NCBI RefSeq assembly: GCF_010119225.1
Contig: NZ_WNKF01000002.1
Span: 372,001-436,000, forward strand
DNA: 64,000 bases
Reading direction: 5' to 3'
From: Cyclobacterium roseum
Lineage (GTDB): Bacteria; Bacteroidota; Bacteroidia; Cytophagales; Cyclobacteriaceae
Under the pieces are notes generated by a model, which was not told the DNA's origin, ran no database searches, and worked only from the letters and a program-made list of their open reading frames with translations. Of the stretch, positions 56,216 to 64,000 are shown piece after piece. How positions within the stretch are numbered: position 1 is the stretch's first letter; the number at the start of each line of letters is the position of its first letter. A program made the position numbers and the translations under genes.

Positions 56216-57085
56216 ATGCAACGTAATTTAAACCGGAATGCTGTGAACTCACAAGAATTTCTATCCCTGCTTCAAAAAATGGAGCGGTTAAGTCAGGAAG
56301 ACTTTGATACTGCTCAAAAGCTACAGGAAGATTTTCCTTATTTTCTGATACCAAAAATAGTGGGTGCCAGGTACGAGTGGGATCACTCATCCGGAACCGC
56401 CACCCCTCAGTTGCATGGGGCGGCAGTGCTGAGTCCCGATCGCAAAAGACTGAAAGGGCTACTCACGGGGACCGTTTTACTTCCCATTCCGTTTTCCGCA
56501 GATGATGCCAGGCAATCTGAACCGGAGGATAGAGAAGAGGCACCTATCGAAACTTCGGTTGATAACGTAGAACCAACACCTCAAACCCCTTTACCAGATG
56601 ATTCCCCTTCTACTTCTTCAAGACCTAACCGGGATGAAATCCTTAGACGACTAGAGGAAAATCTCAAGAAAATAAAAAATCACGACCCCCGACAATCGGG
56701 GAAAGGCCCCTCTGAAAAAAAAAAGGAGGATGAGACGCCCCCTGTCTCTGAAAAAGCAGAAGATGAACTGAGTGCCCCTATAGCCGAAAAGGAACAGCGC
56801 CAACTAATCAATCAACGCATTAAAGAACAAAGGGAGTTGATCGCTAACTTTAAGGAAAAGCCCATCCGGTTACCTAAAGAACAGATGGATGAGCAGCATG
56901 ACCAACCCGATTTGTCCGAAAAAAGCACTCATTTGAATGACAATATGCTTTCCGAAGGTTTTGCCAGGTTATTGGTAAAACAAAACAAAAAGCCAGAGGC
57001 CATCGAAATATATAGGAAATTAATATTGAAATTCCCAGAGAAAAAGACTTACTTTGCAGATCAAATTGAGAAATTAAAAGCATAA
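56216..57085 (+). CDS. Hypothetical protein with C-terminal TPR-like repeat
   Basis: A 289-residue, charged, probably soluble protein. The N-terminal part (SQEFLSLLQKMERLSQEDFDTAQKLQEDFPYFLIPKIV) is conserved-looking and helical. The middle (about 100-230) is low complexity, rich in P, E, K and S. The end (SEGFARLLVKQNKKPEAIEIYRKLILKFPEKKTYFADQIEKL) is a tetratricopeptide-like pair of helices. I do not know its function. It sits between LptE and SecG in the same operon, 11 bases upstream of secG. The start at 56216 avoids the overlap with lptE. Confidence 0.8.
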   Translation: MQRNLNRNAVNSQEFLSLLQKMERLSQEDFDTAQKLQEDFPYFLIPKIVGARYEWDHSSGTATPQLHGAAVLSPDRKRLKGLLTGTVLLPIPFSADDARQSEPEDREEAPIETSVDNVEPTPQTPLPDDSPSTSSRPNRDEILRRLEENLKKIKNHDPRQSGKGPSEKKKEDETPPVSEKAEDELSAPIAEKEQRQLINQRIKEQRELIANFKEKPIRLPKEQMDEQHDQPDLSEKSTHLNDNMLSEGFARLLVKQNKKPEAIEIYRKLILKFPEKKTYFADQIEKLKA

Positions 57086-57096
57086 CCTCATACCTC

Positions 57097-57468
57097 ATGT
57101 TTACAGTACTAATCAGTATCATTATCGTTTTAGCCGTATTGTTGATTTTGGTCATATTGGGCCAAAATTCCAAAGGAGGCGTGGGAGCAGCGTTTGGCGG
57201 TAGTGCTTCTCAAATCATGGGGGTGACCAAAACGGGGAATATACTTGAAAAAGCTACCTGGGTTTTGGCAATCGCCATTTTGGTACTTTCATTGGGATCG
57301 TCTGCATTTCACCAGACCAGTGCTCCTTCCGGGTTTAGTTCTCCCAATGTAGAAAATGCCCAAAGACAGATGCTGACTCCGTCATTTGATGATGAATCCC
57401 TGCTGCCTTCGGAAGATGGGGATGCCGGTGATTTGGAACTGGAGGTCACTCCGGATTCCATTGAATAG
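57097..57468 (+). CDS. secG: Preprotein translocase subunit SecG
   Basis: A 123-residue inner-membrane protein with two helices (residues about 2-22 and 53-72). The typical cytoplasmic loop GQNSKGGVGAAFGGSASQIMG lies between them. An acidic tail of about 45 residues extends beyond the common length. SecG stimulates SecYEG-dependent export. A strong terminator follows, so it is the last gene of the operon. Confidence 0.94.
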   Translation: MFTVLISIIIVLAVLLILVILGQNSKGGVGAAFGGSASQIMGVTKTGNILEKATWVLAIAILVLSLGSSAFHQTSAPSGFSSPNVENAQRQMLTPSFDDESLLPSEDGDAGDLELEVTPDSIE

Positions 57469-57489
57469 TAGGAATTTGCCCAGAAATTG

Positions 57490-57522
57490 AAGGCCTGTTT
57501 TTTACAAACGGGCCTTTTTTAT
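57490..57522 (+). terminator. Terminator after secG
   Basis: AAGGCCTGTTT pairs with AAACGGGCCTT (11 bp, one T-G) around a 5-base loop and runs into a T-rich tail, 22 bases after the secG stop. Confidence 0.88.
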
Positions 57523-57626
57523 TTTTTCACCGAAATTTATTTAAGGCCCAAAACGTTGAAGATAAACCGGAATATGATTAATTTAACGTTTTAACAACCA
57601 TAAAAAATCAACCAAACGCACGATTT

Positions 57627-58604
57627 ATGTTCGAAAATCATCTAACAATGGAAGATTTGGGCGCTGACAAATGGCCCAATGTCATCTTGTGGGCTGCTCC
57701 AGCGATGTTCTTACTGGTCTTTATAGAATGGGGAATCAGCTTATATCAAAAAAAGGACACCTACGACAAGAAGGATTTTATGGCGGCCACTACCATTGGT
57801 TTGGTGAACGTGGGTATCAGTGCGCTGCTTAAAGTTTTTATTTTTGGAATTGCCTTGTTTTGCTGGAACATTGTGCCCTGGAAAATACCTGCCACCTGGT
57901 GGTCGTTTATCTTATGTTTTTTTGCCATAGACTTCTTTCGATACTGGGCGCATCGCGTGGCACACGAGCAACGTTTTTGGTGGGCAACGCACATTACCCA
58001 TCACAATTCTTCCAAATATAATTTCTCGGTTTCCTTCAGGCTGGGCTGGACCCAACATATCAAAATCATCTTTTTTGTTCCGGTGATGCTAATGGGATTT
58101 CATCCATTTGTGTTCTTCATTTGTCATCAGATTGCGGTGCTCTATCAATTTTGGATTCACACAGAATACATTAAAAAGCTCCCAAGACCCATCGAATACT
58201 TCTTTACTACGCCCTCCCACCATCGGGTACATCATGCGAGTGATGCCCATTACCTGGATAAGAACTACGGCTCTACGTTTATTATATGGGATCGAATTTT
58301 CGGCACATTTATGCCGGAAGGAGAAAGACCGAACTATGGTATTACCAAACCTGTCACTTCTTACAATCCCGTCTACCTTAATTTTCACGAATGGGCGGAT
58401 ATTGTCCGCGACTTAAAAAAGGCTAAAAATGCCAAAGAAGCCTATCAGATACTCTTTGGAAAGCCTGGGGACGAAGTGATAAAAAACCGAGAGCTAAGAG
58501 AAAAGGGGATGCAGGAAGAAAGAAAACCAACTAAAGCAGTGGCGACTGCTCCCACTCCCATACTGGTGAGCAATGAAAATTCGTTGTTGAAAAAAGAAGA
58601 CTAA
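57627..58604 (+). CDS. Fatty acid hydroxylase / sterol desaturase family membrane protein
   Basis: A 325-residue di-iron membrane oxygenase. The eight-His set is visible in FRYWAHRVAHEQ, HITHHNSSKYN and SHHRVHHASDAHYLDKN. About four to five hydrophobic segments flank them (residues about 18-34, 55-75, 92-112, 150-170). Family members hydroxylate or desaturate lipids. The substrate is not evident; hydroxylated fatty acids are common in Bacteroidota lipids. The C-terminus (from about 285) is a charged, low-complexity tail. Confidence 0.88.
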   Translation: MFENHLTMEDLGADKWPNVILWAAPAMFLLVFIEWGISLYQKKDTYDKKDFMAATTIGLVNVGISALLKVFIFGIALFCWNIVPWKIPATWWSFILCFFAIDFFRYWAHRVAHEQRFWWATHITHHNSSKYNFSVSFRLGWTQHIKIIFFVPVMLMGFHPFVFFICHQIAVLYQFWIHTEYIKKLPRPIEYFFTTPSHHRVHHASDAHYLDKNYGSTFIIWDRIFGTFMPEGERPNYGITKPVTSYNPVYLNFHEWADIVRDLKKAKNAKEAYQILFGKPGDEVIKNRELREKGMQEERKPTKAVATAPTPILVSNENSLLKKED

Positions 58605-58621
58605 AGGTTAGTTTGAGCCAT

Positions 58622-58651
58622 AAAAAAAGGAGGGAAATCCCTCCTTTTTTT
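58622..58651. terminator. Bidirectional terminator between converging genes
   Basis: AAAAAAAGGAGGG and CCCTCCTTTTTTT form a 13-bp inverted repeat with an AAAT loop. It can end both the hydroxylase transcript and the opposite hypothetical gene, whose stop codon overlaps its last two bases. Confidence 0.9.
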
Positions 58652-59360
58652 ATGGCTCAACATATTTTAACAGCAAACGCTTGCTTACCGGAAGCAGGCT
58701 TTCTTCCAAGGGTACCCGCTGGGCCGAATGAATTTTCCAGGTAGAGGGATTTGGCAAGTCAGCAAACTTTTTGATCAGATCCATCTTGATGCGTTCGTAT
58801 GTAAGCGTCAAACTCCTTTTGACCGATTCGATAAAACGAAGGGCAATTCCCCGAAAGCGATCCACGCTGTTCTGAAAAAGACTAATCTGATAGCGGTATA
58901 TGTACACTTCCCTGGAATGGCTATACGATAGCAACGCATACCCCTCTTTCTGATAAATGGGAGTCAATCCAACCGGTTCTATTTCCAACTGGCTTTCGAT
59001 AAAGTCATAAATTGTTTTACCTTCTTCTATTTGCTGTTTGATTTTTGGTAAGGAGTACACAATGATATCCCCCAGTTCTTTCATGATATCATCCTCTTCC
59101 ATTTTATTCTTGTACGCTATTTTCATTTTTTTGAAGTCAACCCCCTCCATTTCCTTAGGCAGTGCCAGTTTGAGTTGATTTCGATTTTGCTCCAGGTGGC
59201 TGAGCTTTTGATGGTGAGCAATCAATTCGGTAAGTGCAGGATACAGCTTTACAGCCTGAAAATTTTTATTGACGGTTTTTAGGTACGCCAAAAGCAGGTA
59301 CTTCTTATACTCAAAATCAATCCATCCTTCTGAGATCCAGTTTTCTGATAATTTGTTCAT
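58650..59360 (-). CDS. Hypothetical protein, unknown function
   Basis: A 236-residue soluble, mostly helical protein that I do not recognise. It has no signal peptide, membrane helix or known catalytic motif. A patterned N-terminus (MNKLSENWISEGWIDFEYKK YLLLAYL) and a well-folded C-terminal half (GYALLSYSHSREVYIYRYQISLFQ, PSTWKIHSAQRVPLEESLLPVSKRLL) suggest a genuine conserved gene. It lies upstream of, and divergent from, groES. Confidence 0.72.
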   Translation of the reverse strand: MNKLSENWISEGWIDFEYKKYLLLAYLKTVNKNFQAVKLYPALTELIAHHQKLSHLEQNRNQLKLALPKEMEGVDFKKMKIAYKNKMEEDDIMKELGDIIVYSLPKIKQQIEEGKTIYDFIESQLEIEPVGLTPIYQKEGYALLSYSHSREVYIYRYQISLFQNSVDRFRGIALRFIESVKRSLTLTYERIKMDLIKKFADLPNPSTWKIHSAQRVPLEESLLPVSKRLLLKYVEP

Positions 59361-59589
59361 AGCTCAACGTTTTTATACAGGTGATAAAATTTACGAAAAT
59401 GCGCCATGTCATGCAATAGCATACCGAAAAAATGACAGTAAAAAAATCCCGCTCTCCGGGGCACTGTCAGGGATGGAAATGTAAGTAGGACTTTATGTCA
59501 GGAAAAAGCCTGTGTTTAGAATTGGCACAGAAAGTGTGAGTAGGGAAATCGTATTGTAGAATTCAAACTTTAAAAATAACTCAATTACA

Positions 59590-59868
59590 ATGTCTAAAGT
59601 TAACATCCAACCGCTAGCGGACCGGGTTTTGGTAGAACCCGCTGCTGCAGAAGAAAAAACAGCTTCAGGACTTTACATCCCTGACACTGCCAAAGAAAAA
59701 CCACAAAAAGGCACCGTAGTGGCTATCGGTAGCGGCAAAAAAGACGAGCCGTTAACGGTTAAGGTCGGAGACACCGTTTTGTATGGCAAGTATTCCGGAA
59801 CGGAGCTTACCGTAGAAGGTGCTGATTATCTGATCATGAGAGAAGCGGATATATTCGCTATCCTGTAA
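59590..59868 (+). CDS. groS: Co-chaperonin GroES
   Basis: A 92-residue lid subunit of the chaperonin. It contains the mobile loop [25 protein letters not shown] and ends [13 protein letters not shown]. It is the first gene of groES-groEL. I found no CIRCE element upstream. Confidence 0.98.
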   Translation: MSKVNIQPLADRVLVEPAAAEEKTASGLYIPDTAKEKPQKGTVVAIGSGKKDEPLTVKVGDTVLYGKYSGTELTVEGADYLIMREADIFAIL

Positions 59869-59913
59869 GGATCCTTTAATCGAGTTTAATTAATACTAAC
59901 GAAAAAAGAGTAA

Positions 59914-61548
<1,635 letters not shown>

Positions 61549-61568
61549 TCCATTCATCCCTTATTTTC

Positions 61569-61603
61569 AAAAGGGGAAAGCTGTTAGCTTTCCCCTTTTT
61601 TTA
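61569..61603 (+). terminator. Terminator of groES-groEL
   Basis: AAAAGGGGAAAGCT pairs perfectly with AGCTTTCCCCTTTT (14 bp) around a GTT loop, followed by T-rich sequence, 20 bases after the groL stop. Confidence 0.92.
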
Positions 61604-61769
61604 TTTATTTGTACCTGAAATAGAAGAAAATGTTTTTTATTTTCATCTCATTTCATCCCTCAAAAAGGGAAATCGCAAAAAATGAACAGAATATTTTAAT
61701 ACTGAGATTATAGTGTTAAATTTCAGAAAATAGAGATCGAGCGAGAGAATAGTTATTATTTTAAAATCA

Positions 61770-62144
61770 ATGTATCCATTCGATTTAATTGTTTTAATTG
61801 ATGATGACCCTATTAATAATTTAATCAATAAACGGTTAATCAACAAGTTACATTTATCCCCCAAAACCATCGAATTTTTAGAGGCAGAGCTGGCGCTTGA
61901 GTATCTGAAAAATCCGGATTTGGCAAAAAAGGTATTGATTCTGGTGGACATCAACATGCCTGTAATGAACGGTTGGGATTTTTTAAGCCACTACGTTGAG
62001 CTTGAAAACAAACGAAATGATCGGATCATTATGCTATCAAGTTCCATAGATTTCCAGGACCGCCAAAAATCAAAAGAGTTTCCGTTTGTAAGTGGATTCA
62101 TTGAAAAACCCCTTACAAATGAAAAACTGGAAACCTTGATTTAG
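61770..62144 (+). CDS. Single-domain response regulator
   Basis: A 124-residue CheY-like receiver domain. The acidic pocket is D11-D13 (LIDDDPINN), the phosphoacceptor is D60 in ILVDINMPVMNGWDF, followed by the Ser of IIMLSSS and the Lys of FIEKP. There is no output domain and no histidine kinase gene nearby, so it probably acts in a phosphorelay or by protein binding. The upstream region is A+T-rich. Confidence 0.93.
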   Translation: MYPFDLIVLIDDDPINNLINKRLINKLHLSPKTIEFLEAELALEYLKNPDLAKKVLILVDINMPVMNGWDFLSHYVELENKRNDRIIMLSSSIDFQDRQKSKEFPFVSGFIEKPLTNEKLETLI

Positions 62145-62188
62145 GTAGCTGCAAGAAACCAAATAAAACGTTATTCTTTCTAATAAAA

Positions 62189-64000
62189 TTATTTCTCCAT
62201 CCGTAACCAACGGGCTCCATGTGGCCGGAGCAACACAGGTTCGTTAAAGGAAAGTTGCTCCCCGGTGACCGCATCCTCCATTTTAACATAGTCTGAACCT
62301 GAAAAAATCAATTCTGCATGTACTTCACTTGCATTTTCATTCATTAGGAAATAATGGTCACTATCCGGCCCGGCAAGGCGATAAACGATGGCCTGTTCAC
62401 TCCTTAGTGGCACCGCTATTCCCTCGGGAAACAACTGGCCCAGGAGGCGCTGTTCGGCTATTTTTTGAAAAGGCCTAAAACAAGCTCTGGCTGCCTCGTA
62501 CCCAATCAGGATAGCCTCTCCCCTACCTTTTTTTCTTGAAGTTACGGCTACTTTTCCGTTATCGAATCGCTGCCTTACTTCGGCGGAATGGGGTTGCATA
62601 TCCGCAATGGAACCTTTGACCAATTGCCCCTCAATATGCCACTCCCGATTAATTCCAGCGTATTGGTACTCCCGCAACACCAGCCCAAACAACTCGGCAA
62701 ATTCGCTGTCTTTTCCCCTTGGAAAAAGAGCCGAGTTTTCATCCATCCAGGCACCCGGCATGTCCATTACAAGACGGCCTCCTGCGGACACATAGGCATC
62801 CAGAATCGGTAACAAGGAAGGGTCCAGAGCCAAAACTGCCGGTAAGTAAATAAGGGGATACCTTTGGGCCAACCCGGCTTCGAGGTCCTGTTTTGTCAGG
62901 AACTCAAAGGGGATATCGGCATTGATCAGTGCCCGGCAAAGCCCGACCCTTGATTCCATGGGGCGGTATCGTAAACTGTCCTGACCCTTTAAGGATAGAG
63001 CGGTCCACATCGCTTCATTGTCCCAATCAAAAAAGATTCCGACCTGTGGTTCTTTGTGTAGTGACCATATCTCCTCCCGATGCTTTTGCATGGCCCGGGC
63101 AATCTTGCCTACTGCTACGGCCCGATCCGTCACTTCATTTTGATGGTCCAATAGGGCATATTCACCCACTTCCGCACCGGCACTTCTTACGGACCAACTC
63201 CAAAGCCCCCAACCCTTAAAACCAGCAGCGAGCATGCTTAGGGTAAATTGTTCCATTTCAGGCGCATCCACGGTGAAGCCCTTATTATTTTGACCAAATT
63301 TTTCCCCACCAAATTGCTGCGGACCGCCAGTGGTCTCCCAGCCGCCCGTCCAACCGCCTTTAAACATATCCTGTATATAACTGGCCTGCATGTACACCGT
63401 AGGCCCCAATTCATCCTGAACCTGATCAAAATGCCAGGTAAAATGAATGGAAGGATAAAAAGATCCCGCCTCGGTCATGGCATCGGCAATTCCAGGAAAG
63501 TTAACTCCAAAATAAGCATGTGGGCGAAACAGACCCAATTCCCCTCCTGCCCGGTATGGTGCTACTGAGTCAATTTCATGGAAGGTCTTGATCCGCTCCT
63601 TTAAAGTCGAAATGCCATAATCTGCTTTAAACTTGAGGATGTCCCGAACGATTCGCAATTCCCGGTGATTATGATCGCTCCACCTTTCTTCAAAATCATC
63701 CCAGGAATCATAAGGACGCCCTCCCGTAGCCAGACCATGGTGATGTTGATTATGGGCATGGTTTAGTTTTGCTATAGATCCATATGCTTCCCTGGCCCAT
63801 TGTACAAATAACTTCTTTCCTTGTTCACTTAAATCCATACCCCGTTTCCCTACCAGGGGATCATAGGCAGAGCTCGATCCTCGAATACGCTCTCTGTTAC
63901 CTGTTTCCCTAACCTCCCGGGCATAGGTCTCTATCCGTTTTTTTAAGACCTCGGTTTGATAGGCAATCATGTTGGGATGCCTTCGTACTTCAGATAAATC
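62189..64000 (-). CDS. GH42-like beta-galactosidase (partial, N-terminus outside window)
   Basis: At least 600 residues of a GH42-like glycosidase; the frame stays open to the window edge, so the N-terminal part is missing. The visible part has the end of the catalytic barrel (SIHFTWHFDQ, a WETTGGPQQFGG segment that probably holds the nucleophile Glu, KGWGLWSWSVRSAG), a trimerisation/Rossmann-like domain (VGIFFDWDNEAMW, YPLIYLPAVLALDPSLLPILDAYVSAGGRLVMDMPG) and a C-terminal beta domain ending RPHGARWLRMEK. Substrate specificity is not certain. Confidence 0.8.
   Translation of the reverse strand, partial: DLSEVRRHPNMIAYQTEVLKKRIETYAREVRETGNRERIRGSSSAYDPLVGKRGMDLSEQGKKLFVQWAREAYGSIAKLNHAHNQHHHGLATGGRPYDSWDDFEERWSDHNHRELRIVRDILKFKADYGISTLKERIKTFHEIDSVAPYRAGGELGLFRPHAYFGVNFPGIADAMTEAGSFYPSIHFTWHFDQVQDELGPTVYMQASYIQDMFKGGWTGGWETTGGPQQFGGEKFGQNNKGFTVDAPEMEQFTLSMLAAGFKGWGLWSWSVRSAGAEVGEYALLDHQNEVTDRAVAVGKIARAMQKHREEIWSLHKEPQVGIFFDWDNEAMWTALSLKGQDSLRYRPMESRVGLCRALINADIPFEFLTKQDLEAGLAQRYPLIYLPAVLALDPSLLPILDAYVSAGGRLVMDMPGAWMDENSALFPRGKDSEFAELFGLVLREYQYAGINREWHIEGQLVKGSIADMQPHSAEVRQRFDNGKVAVTSRKKGRGEAILIGYEAARACFRPFQKIAEQRLLGQLFPEGIAVPLRSEQAIVYRLAGPDSDHYFLMNENASEVHAELIFSGSDYVKMEDAVTGEQLSFNEPVLLRPHGARWLRMEK

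Noticed and set aside
59545..59563. Sigma-54-like or CIRCE-like word upstream of groES (near TTGGCAC...GTGTGAG)
   Set aside because: The -24 part TTGGCAC fits, but the -12 position reads GT instead of GC, and no CIRCE inverted repeat (TTAGCACTC-N9-GAGTGCTAA) is present.

Overview
This window is a stretch of bacterial chromosome from a member of the Bacteroidota, most likely a Cytophagales (Cyclobacteriaceae-like) organism. The clues are a short housekeeping sigma factor without region 1.1, promoters of the TTTG / TAnnTTTG type, a bacillithiol deacetylase (BshB1), a lipoprotein-anchored TamA-like protein (TamL) beside TamB, DUF4199, DUF349 and START-like proteins typical of this phylum, and very little use of Shine-Dalgarno sequences. 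The genus call is inference; no rRNA gene is present.

Layout. 1-6.3 kb: an exported amidohydrolase and a GH28-like beta-helix enzyme, a TVP38-type membrane protein, a lone A+T-rich DUF262/DUF1524 (GmrSD-like) nuclease gene, then tRNA-Thr with a clear promoter and terminator. 6.4-14 kb: DUF349 protein, YqgE, pdxH, bshB1, an M23/LysM peptidase, trxB and the primary sigma factor. 14-19 kb: pnp, rpsO, an LptF/LptG permease, a START-like protein and tRNA-Met. 19.5-22.8 kb: the thrS-infC-rpmI-rplT translation operon. 23-24 kb: a YefM-YoeB toxin-antitoxin pair and a degenerate tandem repeat. 24-30 kb: topoisomerase IV genes parE and parC, separated by a SatD-family gene and a small membrane gene that have their own promoter with paired palindromes. 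30-33 kb: an esterase-phosphoesterase fusion and phenylalanine hydroxylase. 33-41 kb: a complete trpEGDCFBA-aroF operon preceded by a leader peptide and attenuator. 41-52.7 kb: two GT2 glycosyltransferases, two DUF4199 proteins, a dihydroorotase-like protein without metal ligands, TamL and TamB. 52.9-57.5 kb (plus strand): miaB, a sigma-54 activator, LptE, a TPR-like protein and SecG. 57.6-64 kb: a fatty-acid hydroxylase family protein, a hypothetical gene, groES-groEL, a single-domain response regulator and a GH42-like beta-galactosidase that runs off the end.

How the genes work together. Most of the window is core housekeeping: translation (thrS, infC, rpmI, rplT, rpsO, miaB), RNA turnover (pnp), chromosome topology (parE/parC), tryptophan synthesis, envelope biogenesis (LptF/G, LptE, TamL/TamB, SecG, M23 peptidase) and protein folding (groESL). 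The accessory parts are the DUF262 nuclease, yefM-yoeB, satD plus its membrane partner, and the polysaccharide enzymes at both ends.

The most interesting signals are regulatory. They are a textbook-like trp attenuator with a 15-residue leader peptide carrying three consecutive Trp codons (40.67-40.84 kb), a hairpin in the thrS 5' UTR whose loop copies the tRNA-Thr anticodon loop (22.85 kb), paired palindromes over the satD promoter inside the topoisomerase IV locus (27.71-27.79 kb), and two TGTACA sites 12 bp apart over the yefM-yoeB promoter (23.66 kb).
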